Assembly: GCA_024696005.1 (NCBI GenBank)
Contig: JAILHF010000049.1
Coordinates: 1-64,000, forward strand
From: Lachnospiraceae bacterium
GTDB lineage: Bacteria; Bacillota; Clostridia; Lachnospirales; Lachnospiraceae
DNA: 64,000 nt
Reading direction: 5' to 3'
This document shows positions 6,561 through 18,851 of the stretch, in pieces. The notes beneath the pieces were generated by a model. It saw nothing but the letters and a program-made list of their open reading frames with translations. It had not been told where the DNA came from and did no database searches. Both the position numbers and the translations under genes were made by a program. Within the stretch, counting starts at the first letter, position 1. Every line of letters begins with the position of its first letter.

Positions 6561-9161
6561 TTACTCGTCCTCGTCTTCTTCCTTCGGGAAGATCAGCTTG
6601 TCGTCATCTTCATCCTCGCTGATCTCTCTCTCCGGGATGTTCTTCTTTTCCTCTTCCATGCGCTGCTCCGCTGCGGCAATGTCGTCAAACTCCTGGTTGC
6701 CGTCGCTGATCTTTTCGCGCACCTTCGCGATCTTTGCGATGCGGACGCCGCCTTCCACGTTCATCATCTTCACGCCCGAGGTGATGCGCCCGTGCACGGG
6801 GATCTCGCTCATGCGCACCTGGATGATGGTTCCGGCTGTCGTGATCATCATGATCTCGTGATCGTCGGTCACGGCTTTCACGCCTACCAGGTCTCCGGTA
6901 CGTTCCGTGATCTTGTAGCACTTCAGGCCCTTGCCGCCGCGGTTCTGCATGCGGAACTCTTCGAGGGACGAACGCTTGCCGATGCCGTTTTCGCTGACGA
7001 CCAGCAGGGAATCGCCCTGGTGATCGAGCTGCATGCCGATGATCTCGTCATCGTAATTCAGGTTCATGCCGATCACGCCCATGGCGCCGCGTCCCATCAC
7101 GCGCACATCCGTCTCACGGAAACGAATGCACATGCCATACTTCGTTACCAGGAAGATATGGGTATTCTCGTCTGTCTGCTTCACTTCGATCAGTTCATCA
7201 TCGTCACGAAGGGTAATGGCGTTCAGGCCGTTCTTCTTGATGTTCGCGAATTCCAGGATGCTCGTCTTTTTCACGATGCCCTTGCGCGTGACCATGAAGA
7301 GATTACGCCCTTCTTTATAATCCGAAACGGGGATCACCGCGCTGATCTTTTCCTCGGGCTGCAGCTGCAGCAGGTTTACGATCGCGGTGCCGCGCGCGTT
7401 CCTTCCGGCTTCCGGGATCTTGTAGGTCTTGAGCCGGTATACTCTTCCGCGGTTTGTGAAGAACATGATGTAATGATGCGTTGTCGTCATGAGCAGGTCT
7501 TCGATATAGTCGTCCTCTATCGTCGTCATGCCCTTGATGCCCTTGCCGCCGCGGCCCTGTGACTTGAAGTTGTCCACGGTCATTCGCTTGATGTAACCCA
7601 GGCTCGTCATCGCGACGACCGTATTCTCCAGAGGCACCATGTCCTCTTCATCGATATCGGAGCTGTCGTAGGTGATGGATGTGCGTCTGTCATCGCCGAA
7701 ACGCTCCGCCGTATCCAGAAGCTCGGTCCTGATCACACCAAGCAGCAGCTTTTCGTCTGCCAGGATCGCCTTCCAGTCGGCGATCTTCTTCAAAAGGTCT
7801 TCGTGCTCATCCTGCAGCTTCTGTCTTTCCAAACCGGTAAGAGCACGCAGGCGCATCTCCACGATGGCAGTCGTCTGCGCATCGGTCAGGCCGAAGCGCT
7901 CCTGCAGTCTTTCCTTTGCTTCCTGCGTTGTCTGGCTGCTGCGGATGATGTTGATCACTTCGTCGATGTGATCCAGTGCGATCAGCAGGCCCTGTATGAT
8001 GTGGTCGCGTTCCTCCGCCTTGTTCAGATCGTACTTTGTGCGTCTGGTGACCACATCTTTCTGATGCTTCAGGTATTCGGTCAGCATCTCCACAAGGTTC
8101 ATGACCTTGGGCTGGTTGTTCACCAGCGCGAGCATGATCACACCGAAGGTGTCCTGAAGCTGTGTATGCTTGTAAAGCTGGTTCAGGATCACATTCGCGT
8201 TTGCATCGCGCCGCACTTCGATCACGACACGCATGCCTTCGCGGTTGGATTCGTCACGGATGTCCGTGATCCCGTCGATCTTTTTGTCCTTGACCAATTC
8301 CGCGATCTTGAGGATCATGTTGGCCTTGTTGACCATGTAGGGAAGCTCGGTGATGATGATCTGCGACTTGCCGTTCGGCAGGGTCTCGATGTCGGACACG
8401 CCGCGCAGGCGGATCTTGCCGCGTCCCGTGCGGTAGCTTTCCGTGATCCCGTAGGTTCCCAGGATCTGGGCGCCCGTCGGAAAATCCGGACCCTTCACGA
8501 TCTGCAGCAGTTCATCGATCTCGGTCTCGCGGTCTTCTTCCACATAGTTGTCGATGATCTTGACCACGGCATTGGTCACTTCACGCAGATTATGAGGCGG
8601 GATGTTGGTGGCCATGCCCACGGCAATACCCGTGGTGCCGTTCACCAAAAGGTTCGGAAAACGGCTGGGAAGAACGGTAGGCTCCTGCTCGGTCTCGTCA
8701 AAGTTCGGAACGAAGTCCACGGTATCCTTGTTGATGTCTTCCAGAAGCTCCATCGAAACCTTGGAAAGACGGGCTTCCGTATATCGCATGGCCGCGGCGC
8801 CGTCGCCGTCCACCGATCCGAAATTTCCGTGACCGTCCACAAGGGGATAACGGAGATTCCAGTCCTGCGCCATGTTGACGAGGGATCCGTAGATCGAAGA
8901 ATCACCGTGGGGATGATATTTACCCATCGTATCGCCGACGATACGCGCACATTTACGGTGCGGCTTGTCGGGTTCGTTATGAAGCTCGATCATGGAGAAG
9001 AGGATGCGCCTCTGCACGGGCTTTAAGCCATCCCGCACATCCGGAAGCGCGCGGGAGGCGATGACGCTCATGGCGTAGTCGATATACGACTTTTCCATCG
9101 TCTGTTTCAGATCGACTTCATTGATCCGGTCAAATACTTTGTCGTCCATTTGTTCGCTCAT
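6561..9161 (-). CDS. gyrA: DNA gyrase subunit A
   Basis: An 866-residue catalytic subunit of gyrase, which breaks and rejoins DNA to add negative supercoils. The N-terminal winged-helix/tower region is complete ([20 protein letters not shown]). The active-site tyrosine lies in [12 protein letters not shown] near residue 125. The quinolone-resistance region [13 protein letters not shown] shows Ser at the usual position (no Ser-to-Leu type change). The C-terminal pinwheel includes the GyrA box QGRGGKG, which marks a gyrase rather than topoisomerase IV. The C-terminus ends in a long acidic tail. It is last in the leftward operon, 13 nt after a small membrane-protein gene. Confidence 0.97.
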   Translation of the reverse strand: MSEQMDDKVFDRINEVDLKQTMEKSYIDYAMSVIASRALPDVRDGLKPVQRRILFSMIELHNEPDKPHRKCARIVGDTMGKYHPHGDSSIYGSLVNMAQDWNLRYPLVDGHGNFGSVDGDGAAAMRYTEARLSKVSMELLEDINKDTVDFVPNFDETEQEPTVLPSRFPNLLVNGTTGIAVGMATNIPPHNLREVTNAVVKIIDNYVEEDRETEIDELLQIVKGPDFPTGAQILGTYGITESYRTGRGKIRLRGVSDIETLPNGKSQIIITELPYMVNKANMILKIAELVKDKKIDGITDIRDESNREGMRVVIEVRRDANANVILNQLYKHTQLQDTFGVIMLALVNNQPKVMNLVEMLTEYLKHQKDVVTRRTKYDLNKAEERDHIIQGLLIALDHIDEVINIIRSSQTTQEAKERLQERFGLTDAQTTAIVEMRLRALTGLERQKLQDEHEDLLKKIADWKAILADEKLLLGVIRTELLDTAERFGDDRRTSITYDSSDIDEEDMVPLENTVVAMTSLGYIKRMTVDNFKSQGRGGKGIKGMTTIEDDYIEDLLMTTTHHYIMFFTNRGRVYRLKTYKIPEAGRNARGTAIVNLLQLQPEEKISAVIPVSDYKEGRNLFMVTRKGIVKKTSILEFANIKKNGLNAITLRDDDELIEVKQTDENTHIFLVTKYGMCIRFRETDVRVMGRGAMGVIGMNLNYDDEIIGMQLDHQGDSLLVVSENGIGKRSSLEEFRMQNRGGKGLKCYKITERTGDLVGVKAVTDDHEIMMITTAGTIIQVRMSEIPVHGRITSGVKMMNVEGGVRIAKIAKVREKISDGNQEFDDIAAAEQRMEEEKKNIPEREISEDEDDDKLIFPKEEDEDE

Positions 9162-9174
9162 TTTTCTGCCTTCC

Positions 9175-9582
9175 TTATCGTATTTCGTCCTCTTTTATCA
9201 TCGAACCGCCTTCCCCGATCGAAAGGATCAGGAAAACGATCAGCAGCATCGGAAGAAGATAAAACAGTATCATCTCGGCGGAGGATCCCTTAAACCCTTT
9301 TTCGGTAAAGATGCTCACGATCCCGAAGATCACCGCAATGCCGATCAATACCGGCTGCATGAAACGGTAACTCTTTTTTCCGGGCAGGTCCTTTTTTCCG
9401 AACAGAAACAGGATCAGGTCCGTCAGGGTGAGCAGCCAGCTTCCCGCTGTTTCCGCCATGATGCAGACATTCAGCATGATCACGACGTCGTAGTCCTTCG
9501 GAAGCATCAGGCTTGCTCCTGCCACTCCGATGAGCAGCAGACTCAAAAGAAAAGATACCAGTGCAAATCTTCTTACTTTCAT
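9175..9582 (-). CDS. Small membrane protein between gyrB and gyrA
   Basis: A 135-residue protein with four predicted membrane segments (around residues 5-27, 33-60, 74-94 and 105-125). The third-fourth region includes GIAVIFGIVSIFTEKG. Its ATG at 9582 overlaps the upstream stop codon (ATGA), so it is translationally coupled to the preceding membrane protein. No catalytic motif or named family is recognised. Its place inside the gyrase operon may simply give constitutive expression. Confidence 0.65.
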   Translation of the reverse strand: MKVRRFALVSFLLSLLLIGVAGASLMLPKDYDVVIMLNVCIMAETAGSWLLTLTDLILFLFGKKDLPGKKSYRFMQPVLIGIAVIFGIVSIFTEKGFKGSSAEMILFYLLPMLLIVFLILSIGEGGSMIKEDEIR

Positions 9583-10160
9583 CGTCTGTACTTCTTCATC
9601 AGCATTTTCATATACAGGGGCTGGAAAACAAAACTCATGATGTATCCGGCCACCAGACAGATCAGAAGGGATGAAAGAAACATCATCGCAAAGGGCGGAA
9701 AGGAAGCCTGTGCCGCCTGCTCCGCCGCAGCCACCGCTGCTTCCAGGCCTTCCTCCATTCCTACAAAGGCTTCCAGTCCTTCCGCGGGACCCTGAAAGGA
9801 ACGGCGCACGCCCATTCCAACAAAGAAGGGAACGGCCTTTCTGACCAGGATGATCATCGCAAGGGTGATCAGCGGCGTGTAGATCAGGTCCGAGATCAGC
9901 GCTTCCACACATCTTGCTTTCAATGATCCGGGTTTCATCTTTTTTGTTGCGGCTCTTCCCAGTTTACCCATGGGAATGACAAAGCCGATCAGCAGGCTGA
10001 TCAGAAAACTCACGGCAAAGGTAAGCAGCAGGACCGGAAGTACAAAATGTCCCGAATTGATGAATTCGATCACGGACATGATCACAGACATACAGATGCT
10101 GAGCGTTAAGCCCATCAGCAGATTCATCCGCATTCCGATCTTTCTTTCCGCTTCTCCCAT
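9579..10160 (-). CDS. Membrane protein, DUF2798-like N-terminal part
   Basis: A 193-residue protein starting at ATG 10160 after AAGGAGAAGG. Residues ~13-62 (MGLTLSICMSVIMSV, then VLLLTFAVSFLISLLIGFVIP) resemble the two-helix DUF2798 fold, ending in a positive GRAATKKMKPG loop. Two further hydrophobic segments follow (LIYTPLITLAMIILV and MMFLSSLLICLVAGYIMSFVF), separated by an alanine/glutamate-rich stretch. Function unknown. It is encoded between gyrB and the next small membrane gene and probably forms a two-gene unit with the latter. Confidence 0.65.
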   Translation of the reverse strand: MGEAERKIGMRMNLLMGLTLSICMSVIMSVIEFINSGHFVLPVLLLTFAVSFLISLLIGFVIPMGKLGRAATKKMKPGSLKARCVEALISDLIYTPLITLAMIILVRKAVPFFVGMGVRRSFQGPAEGLEAFVGMEEGLEAAVAAAEQAAQASFPPFAMMFLSSLLICLVAGYIMSFVFQPLYMKMLMKKYRR

Positions 10161-10206
10161 GCACCTTCTCCTTCGCTTTTTTTCATTTCGTGGATCTGCC
10201 TTCGAA

Positions 10207-13321
<3,115 letters not shown>

Positions 13322-13325
<4 letters not shown>

Positions 13326-13522
13326 GACTCTATCGTTACGGTCTTTCCCTGATAGGAAAACGTATCGCCGGGGTAAAGCTTCTTTCCCCTCTGCGTGCAG
13401 ATCTCGCCGTTCACCTTTACTTCTTCATTCAGGATGGCATACTTTGCCTCCACTCCCTCTGAAACAAGGGCAGCAAGCTTCATTGCCTGACCGAGTTTTA
13501 TGAATTCGTCTTTTATCTTCAT
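13322..13522 (-). CDS. yaaA: S4-domain RNA-binding protein YaaA
   Basis: A 66-residue S4 protein found between dnaN and recF in Firmicutes. Features: FIKLGQAMKLAALVSEG (first S4 helices), VKVNGE, and RGKKLYPGDTF (the RNA-contact loop). The cellular role is not firmly established; ribosome- or tRNA-associated binding is inferred from the fold. It shares one base with the dnaN stop (TGATG) and overlaps recF by four. Confidence 0.92.
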
Positions 13523-14622
13523 CAGCTGAGGTTGATCGGAAGGATCATGTACACATATCTTTCATTCTCGTCCTTGATGTAAAGAGGAGAACGGGGATTG
13601 ACGAGATACATGTCGATCTCATCCTCATCGATGGCTTTCATCGCATCCATCAGGAATTTGGGATTGAAACCGATCACGATGTCCTTGCCCTGTTTTGTCA
13701 CTTCGATGTTATCATCATAGCTTCCGAGGGAAGAATTGACCTTGAGCTTCAATTCACTGTCGCTGATGTCCAGGACAATGGGCTTTTTGTTACCTTCCTT
13801 CGAGAAGAGCATGGAGCAGTCAATGCAGTCATAAAAGGCTTTTTTGTTGATCGTTACCTTTGTTTCATAATCGGAACTCATCATCCGGTCCACATTGATG
13901 TAGTTTCCGTCGATCAGGCGGGACACTACCGTGGTCTTTTCAAATTCAAAGATCACGTGAGCATCGGAAAAATAGATCTCAACTTCTTCTTCGGAATCCG
14001 AAGGAAGGATCTTGCTGATCTCACTGAGGGTCTTGCCGGGAACGATGATCTCCTGCTCCGCATAGATGTTCTTCAGCTGAACCTTGCGGATGGACACACG
14101 ATGCCCATCCAGCGTGGTCACCTTCAGCTGATCGTTCTTGATCACCATGTCCACACCGCCCATTACTTTATTGATATCGCTGTTTCCGATCGAGAAGATC
14201 GTCTGACGGATGATATCCCTGAGTGTAAAGGTATAGATCTGGATGGAATCCTTTCTTTCCACCTTAGGAAGGAAGGTGAATTCGTCCCCGTTCTTTCCGT
14301 TTATCTTGAAGATCTTGCTGCCGCAGGTGATGTTTACCGAATAATCATCCTGGCTCTCGATCGTGATGTCGTCATCCGGAAGCTTCCTTACGACATCCTG
14401 CAGCATCTTGGCGTCAATTGCTATCATTCCGGCTATATCGATCATGCCGCCGATGGCAGTCTCTATTCCGAGTTCCATATTATTTGCCGTAAGACGGATC
14501 TCCCCGTTTCCGGCCTGCATCAGGATGCATTCAAGCAAAGACATGGTCGTGTTGGCAGGAACTGCTTTGGAAACGATATTCACGGCATTCATAAGGTCCT
14601 GTTTTGAACAAATGACTTTCAT
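13522..14622 (-). CDS. dnaN: DNA polymerase III beta subunit (sliding clamp)
   Basis: A 366-residue clamp made of three repeated domains that encircles DNA and binds polymerases through its hydrophobic cleft. The start MKVICSKQDLMNAVNIV is family-typical. Recognisable elements are NNMELGIETAIGG, the GHRVSIR turn of domain 2 and the C-terminal YMILPINLS, close to the usual M(L)P(MV)R-like terminus. ATG 14622 is chosen over the upstream codon at 14661; GGAGG lies 13 nt before it. It has its own promoter downstream of dnaA. Confidence 0.97.
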   Translation of the reverse strand: MKVICSKQDLMNAVNIVSKAVPANTTMSLLECILMQAGNGEIRLTANNMELGIETAIGGMIDIAGMIAIDAKMLQDVVRKLPDDDITIESQDDYSVNITCGSKIFKINGKNGDEFTFLPKVERKDSIQIYTFTLRDIIRQTIFSIGNSDINKVMGGVDMVIKNDQLKVTTLDGHRVSIRKVQLKNIYAEQEIIVPGKTLSEISKILPSDSEEEVEIYFSDAHVIFEFEKTTVVSRLIDGNYINVDRMMSSDYETKVTINKKAFYDCIDCSMLFSKEGNKKPIVLDISDSELKLKVNSSLGSYDDNIEVTKQGKDIVIGFNPKFLMDAMKAIDEDEIDMYLVNPRSPLYIKDENERYVYMILPINLS

Positions 14623-14874
14623 GATGATCAACAATCCTCCATTTCGCCAAACGGGTATCATACTATATTTAATAATCAGTAATAGTAGTAGGATACGTGC
14701 ATAAGTGTAAAACCTATACTATTATAATAGATTTCGGCCAAAATGAAAAGAAAAACTTGTGTATATGGGGGGATATTTATGAAGGTGTTTTTTTCCCGTT
14801 TTGGGGCAGAGAGAGGGCTTTTCCTCTCTCTTCCACAAATTATATGTGCCGGTAAACAGAATTATCCACTTTTA
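14623..14874 (-). promoter_or_regulatory. dnaA-dnaN intergenic region with a DnaA box
   Basis: A 252-nt non-coding spacer. It holds TTATCCACT at 14862-14870 (one mismatch to the DnaA box), a 7-bp hairpin AGAGAGG/CCTCTCT near 14810-14832 without a T-run, and the dnaN promoter at 14721-14749. In many Firmicutes this spacer is the second part of a bipartite origin; here only one convincing box is seen. Confidence 0.5.
14721..14749 (-). promoter_or_regulatory. Probable dnaN promoter
   Basis: On the minus strand, TTTTCA, a 17-nt spacer and a perfect TATAAT, about 100 nt before the dnaN start. Confidence 0.6.
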
Positions 14875-16230
14875 TCAGTAGGTTTTGATCTTGTTTTTGA
14901 TGGCTTCGATCGTTTCCATCATTTCCTTGTTGATCTTGACCTCTTCGCTGATCTTGTTGACGCCGTAAAGAACCGTGGAATGGTCCTTTTTGTCGAGAAG
15001 TGCGGCGATCCCCTTCAGCGTGGTGTCCGTCATTTCCCTGCAAAGATACATGAATACCTGCCTGGGAATGACAAATTCGGCATTGCGCTTCTTTGAGGTA
15101 ATGTCATCCGGATCTACTTTATAATATTCCGAGATCCCTTTGAGGATCAGGGAAGGGGTAACCACGGAAGGATTGTCGGAAGAGATCGTATCCTTCAGGA
15201 TATTCTTGGCGCTTTCGAGATTGACTTCTTCGCCGCTTTCTTCCAAAAGCTTTCCGAGGGCATAAACCTGCTTGTAGGCGCCTTCTAGCTCACGGACATT
15301 GGATTTGATGTGCTCGGCAATGTAATCCACGATCGTGTCAGGCACTTTGTAATCGAAGTTTTCCGCAAAGCGGCGCAGGATGGCCACCCTGGTCTCGTAG
15401 GCGGGAGGCTCGATGTCCACGGTCATACCGCTCATGAAACGGGTGCGCAGACGGTCATCCAGATCTTTGATGTGAGCCGGATGTTTATCGGAAGTGATCA
15501 CGATCTGCTTTCCGTTCTGTACCAGGGTATTGAAGGTATTGAAAAACTCATCCTGGGTTGCGGTCTTTCCGATGATGACCTGGATATCGTCGATCAGAAG
15601 CACATCCGTGTTGCGGTATTTCTCGCGCAGACGGATCTTTGCGGCTTCGTTGCTGTTCCTTATGGACTCTATCACTTCATTCAGAAATTCTTCGGATGTC
15701 ACATAAAGGACTTTCAGGTTCGTATTGGTTACGATATAATGTCCGATGGCCGTCATCAGATGGGTCTTTCCGAGTCCGGAACCCCCATGGATGAAAAGGG
15801 GATTGAATTCGGAACCGGGTGCTTCGGCAACGCGAAGGCATACGGAATGCGCCATCTTGTTGTTGGATCCGACGACGAAATTCTCGAAATGATACTTGGT
15901 GTTGAGGTTGGAACCCTTGTCATCGGCTTCGGTTTCTTCCGTTGCTGCAGCCGTTGCGGTGTTTCCTTTTCCTTCATCCAGAGTAAATTCGATCGTAAAG
16001 TTATCCTGGAGCATCTCACTGATGATCTCCTGGAAACATTTGGTATAATTGATCTTGATGTAATCAAGCATTTCCTGCTTGCCGTTTGGGATCAGGATCG
16101 TAACGATATGATCTTCACATTTCAGGAATTGAAGAGGGCTGACCCATATCTTGTAAGCAATATCGGTAATTTCATATTCCGTATGGATGATATCCTTGAT
16201 ATTATCCCATTGTTGTCTGATGATCTCCAT
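14875..16230 (-). CDS. dnaA: Chromosomal replication initiator DnaA
   Basis: A 451-residue AAA+ initiator. Domain I binds helicase partners (residues 1-80). Domain II is a short alanine/threonine/glutamate linker (to ~115). Domain III begins at YHFENFVVGSNNKMAH, with Walker A GGSGLGKTH, Walker B VLLIDDIQ and the arginine-finger region DDRLRTRFMSG. Domain IV carries the DnaA signature with DKKDHSTVLYGVNKI, which reads the DnaA boxes. The start follows AGGGGGCACTGA. It is transcribed away from oriC from the promoter at 16263-16291. Confidence 0.98.
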   Translation of the reverse strand: MEIIRQQWDNIKDIIHTEYEITDIAYKIWVSPLQFLKCEDHIVTILIPNGKQEMLDYIKINYTKCFQEIISEMLQDNFTIEFTLDEGKGNTATAAATEETEADDKGSNLNTKYHFENFVVGSNNKMAHSVCLRVAEAPGSEFNPLFIHGGSGLGKTHLMTAIGHYIVTNTNLKVLYVTSEEFLNEVIESIRNSNEAAKIRLREKYRNTDVLLIDDIQVIIGKTATQDEFFNTFNTLVQNGKQIVITSDKHPAHIKDLDDRLRTRFMSGMTVDIEPPAYETRVAILRRFAENFDYKVPDTIVDYIAEHIKSNVRELEGAYKQVYALGKLLEESGEEVNLESAKNILKDTISSDNPSVVTPSLILKGISEYYKVDPDDITSKKRNAEFVIPRQVFMYLCREMTDTTLKGIAALLDKKDHSTVLYGVNKISEEVKINKEMMETIEAIKNKIKTY

Positions 16231-16262
16231 TCAGTGCCCCCTAAACCAAGAATTGTCGATTT

Positions 16263-16291
16263 ATATTACAACAGAAGATTATAAATTTCAA
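16263..16291 (-). promoter_or_regulatory. dnaA promoter
   Basis: On the minus strand, TTGAAA, a 17-nt spacer and TAATAT lie about 35 nt before the dnaA start. DnaA-box-like sites upstream suggest autoregulation (inference). Confidence 0.7.
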
Positions 16292-16319
16292 ATGGGGGTA
16301 AATTCGGAATAAGTTTTTT

Positions 16320-16610
16320 ATTTTGTGGATATTCAGTTTACATAGTATGACGTAAATATTTTACGTTTTCCTGTGTGTGAATAAAATATCCCCACATGAA
16401 AATGGCGTATTTAAGCCTTTTTGGCTCTTTTTTTTTATATCCGGTTTATCTTATCAACATTTTTTCCACAAAAAGTGGAAAAGTTTATGTAAATGTGATG
16501 TGAAAAATCGAACGTATATTTGTATCCACATCTTGTGGACAAAATTTTTATAACTCTACAATATCTTGAATTATAAAAAAAATATAAAATTTCAGACTGT
16601 TGATAAAGAA
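16320..16610. other. Chromosomal replication origin (oriC)
   Basis: An AT-rich non-coding region between divergent dnaA and rpmH. DnaA-box-like 9-mers with one mismatch to TTATCCACA lie at 16324-16332 (minus), 16451-16459, 16462-16470, 16522-16530, 16534-16542 (minus) and 16599-16607 (minus). Several are head-to-head: TTTTCCAC/GTGGAAAA at 16462-16482 and TCCACA/TGTGGA at 16525-16539. AT-rich stretches at 16543-16590 could be the unwinding element. A perfect palindrome ACGTAAA-TAT-TTTACGT lies at 16350-16366. Confidence 0.85.
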
Positions 16611-16629
16611 AAATCCCTTATTTTAAGGC

Positions 16630-16658
16630 TTGACGGGGGGCTTTACATTCGTTATAAT
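16630..16658 (+). promoter_or_regulatory. rpmH operon promoter
   Basis: TTGACG, a 17-nt spacer and TATAAT, 70 nt before rpmH. It drives the rightward operon away from oriC. Confidence 0.85.
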
Positions 16659-16728
16659 CTCATTTGTGTTTTCCAAGTGATCGATTTTTGATTATCTTAT
16701 ATTTTGATGGGATGGGAGGTGTATAACT

Positions 16729-16863
16729 ATGAAGATGACATTTCAGCCTAAGAAGAGATCCAGATCTAAGGTTCATGGCTTCCGTGCAAGAATGAGTTCT
16801 CCCGGAGGACGCAAAGTTCTTTCCGCGAGAAGAAGAAAAGGAAGAAAAGTATTATCCGCATAA
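16729..16863 (+). CDS. rpmH: 50S ribosomal protein L34
   Basis: A 44-residue, strongly basic protein: [20 protein letters not shown], then the [19 protein letters not shown] motif that defines L34. The start is preceded by GGGAGGTGTATAACT. It is the first gene of the rpmH-rnpA-yidD-yidC-khpB block. Confidence 0.97.
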   Translation: MKMTFQPKKRSRSKVHGFRARMSSPGGRKVLSARRRKGRKVLSA

Positions 16864-16890
16864 AGGTCGCTTTTGTGACCTTTTCTTCTT
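16862..16890 (+). terminator. Weak terminator or attenuator after rpmH
   Basis: AAAGGTC/GACCTTT with an 8-nt loop followed by TTCTTCTT. A leaky terminator here would let L34 be made in excess over RnpA, as known in other bacteria (inference). Confidence 0.5.
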
Positions 16891-16914
16891 ATACATTATA
16901 ATAAAGAAGAGATC

Positions 16915-17250
16915 ATGTTATTTTCGGGATCTTTAAAAAAGAATACAGACTTCCGGCGTGTGTATGAGCAAAAGCATTCTTTTGCCAATAAATATTTTAT
17001 AATGTATATTTCGGAAAACGCAACGGTTGGAAACCGCCTGGGAGTATCTGTAAGCAAAAAGGTCGGAAACAGTGTTGTGCGGCACAGGATAAAGAGACTG
17101 GTCCGTGAGAGCTACCGTTTAAATGAGAAGAAGTTCAATAGTGGTTTGGACATAGTTGTGGTAGCGAGAGGAAGTGCCGCCGGGATCGGATATGATGCAG
17201 CCGAAAGTGCGTTGCTGCATTTGGGAAGATTACACGGGATCCTGATTTGA
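16915..17250 (+). CDS. rnpA: Ribonuclease P protein component
   Basis: A 111-residue basic cofactor of the RNase P ribozyme, needed for tRNA 5' maturation. The family core is present: NRLGVSVSKKVGNSVVRHRI followed by KRLVRESYR, the conserved RNR-like motif that contacts pre-tRNA. It starts 51 nt after rpmH. Confidence 0.95.
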   Translation: MLFSGSLKKNTDFRRVYEQKHSFANKYFIMYISENATVGNRLGVSVSKKVGNSVVRHRIKRLVRESYRLNEKKFNSGLDIVVVARGSAAGIGYDAAESALLHLGRLHGILI

Positions 17251-17284
17251 GGATCATTCGCATACAGGCAATACTATAGAATTA

Positions 17285-17527
17285 ATGAGATCGTTTCTTA
17301 TATATTTGATAGGCTTGTATCAGAAATATATTTCTCCTTTGAAGAGCACGAAATGCCCCTACTACCCTTCCTGTTCCGCATATGCAAAGGAAGCGTTTGC
17401 CGGACACGGCGTGGTGGGAGGAGGTATTTTGACGTGCTGGAGAATCCTTCGTTGTAATCCTTTCTCCAAGGGTGGCTATGATCCGGTCCCCGATCTTCCC
17501 AAAATGAAATATCATAAGGTGAAATAA
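17285..17527 (+). CDS. yidD: Membrane protein insertion efficiency factor YidD
   Basis: An 80-residue protein with an amphipathic N-terminus (MRSFLIYLIGLYQKYISPLK) and the family cysteines in CPYYPSCSAYA, then GGILTCWRILRCNPFSKGG. YidD assists YidC-dependent insertion of inner-membrane proteins. Its stop lies 1 nt before yidC. Confidence 0.95.
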   Translation: MRSFLIYLIGLYQKYISPLKSTKCPYYPSCSAYAKEAFAGHGVVGGGILTCWRILRCNPFSKGGYDPVPDLPKMKYHKVK

Positions 17528-17528
17528 G

Positions 17529-18836
17529 ATGTTATTGACTCAAAATACGAACTTCATATTACGACCGTTTTCGATCGTAATGGGTTATATTCTGCAGGGA
17601 ATCTTCTGGGTGCTCGATCTTTTCATGGAGTATCCGAGCATCGGCATCGCGATCATTCTGTTCACGATCATCGTGTATGTGCTGATGCTCCCGCTTACCG
17701 TAAAGCAGCAGAAGTTTTCGAAGCTTTCCGGTAAGATGAATCCCGAGTTGCAGGAGATTCAGGCCAAGTACAAAGGAAAGACCGACCAGGAATCCATGCA
17801 GAAGATGAATCTGGAAACGCAGGCCGTGTATGCAAAATACGGCGTGAATCCTTCCGGAAGCTGTCTGCAGCTTTTGATACAGATGCCCATCCTTTTTGCT
17901 CTGTATCGTGTCATCTACAGCATTCCAGCTTATGTTCCCAGGATCAAGGAATCTTTCTTCCCGCTTGTGGATAAGCTTTCCGCAAAGATCGGCACCAACG
18001 GTTTTCTGGAGATGCTTCAGGGCTTTTCCGGCTATTCCCGCTATGTAAAGCAGGTAACCGGCGGCGATTTTGTTGCCGGAAGTGAAGCAGGAAAGAATAC
18101 GCTGATCGATCTGCTGAACAGCGCGAGCACGAAGGACTGGGATACCCTTCTGTCTACATATCCGGAGCTTGCCACGGATATCGGCAATACCCATAATGCC
18201 CTCGACATGTTTAACAGATTTCTTGGGCTGAACATCGCGGATTCCCCTTCTTTTGTGATCTCGACGCAGTGGAGCGGAGAGCGCAACATGCTGATGATCA
18301 TCGGCGTGCTGATGATCCCTCTTCTTGCAGCCGTTACGCAGTGGATCAATACAAAGCTGATCCCACAGACGGATAACGGGAAGAAGGAAGGCGAAGAAAA
18401 CGCCATGGTATCTTCCATGAAGACCATGAATACCGTAATGCCTCTGATGAGTGCATTCTTCTGTTTCACGTTGCCGATCGGTATCGGTATTTACTGGATC
18501 GCAGGTTCGGTCGTCCGCAGCATCATCCAGATCTGTGTGAACAAGCATCTGGACAAGATCGATGTGGATGAGATGATCAAGAACAATGTTGAAAAGAACA
18601 ATGAAAAGCGCCGCAAGCAGGGGCTTCCTCCCCAGCAGATCAGTACCAATGCGACGAGAAATACGAAGAGCGTGGAAGTGAAGAAAACCGAGCCTTCGAT
18701 CGCTGACAAGGAAAAGCTTGCGAAGAACGTGAAGGAATCCACGGAGTTTTACAACAAGAATTCTGAAAAGCCCGGCAGTCTGGCTTCAAAAGCTGCAATG
18801 GTAAAAGCGTTTAACGAAAAGAATAACAAGAATTAG
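17529..18836 (+). CDS. yidC: Membrane protein insertase YidC/SpoIIIJ
   Basis: A 435-residue YidC/Oxa1 insertase. N-terminal hydrophobic segments are followed by the conserved cytoplasmic hairpin (KFSKLSGKMNPELQEIQAKY) and LLIQMPILFALYRVI. The last membrane helices span MPLMSAFFCFTLPIGIGIYW. The loop between helices (residues ~155-245) is longer than in many SpoIIIJ proteins. The C-terminal tail is lysine-rich, as in proteins that bind ribosomes. No lipobox is seen at the N-terminus. It is directly followed by khpB. Confidence 0.95.
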   Translation: MLLTQNTNFILRPFSIVMGYILQGIFWVLDLFMEYPSIGIAIILFTIIVYVLMLPLTVKQQKFSKLSGKMNPELQEIQAKYKGKTDQESMQKMNLETQAVYAKYGVNPSGSCLQLLIQMPILFALYRVIYSIPAYVPRIKESFFPLVDKLSAKIGTNGFLEMLQGFSGYSRYVKQVTGGDFVAGSEAGKNTLIDLLNSASTKDWDTLLSTYPELATDIGNTHNALDMFNRFLGLNIADSPSFVISTQWSGERNMLMIIGVLMIPLLAAVTQWINTKLIPQTDNGKKEGEENAMVSSMKTMNTVMPLMSAFFCFTLPIGIGIYWIAGSVVRSIIQICVNKHLDKIDVDEMIKNNVEKNNEKRRKQGLPPQQISTNATRNTKSVEVKKTEPSIADKEKLAKNVKESTEFYNKNSEKPGSLASKAAMVKAFNEKNNKN

Positions 18837-18851
18837 TTCGGAGGTGGAAAA

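Noticed and set aside
7803-9026. A 407-codon plus-strand frame inside gyrA
   Set aside because: Antisense shadow of gyrA with no start signals.
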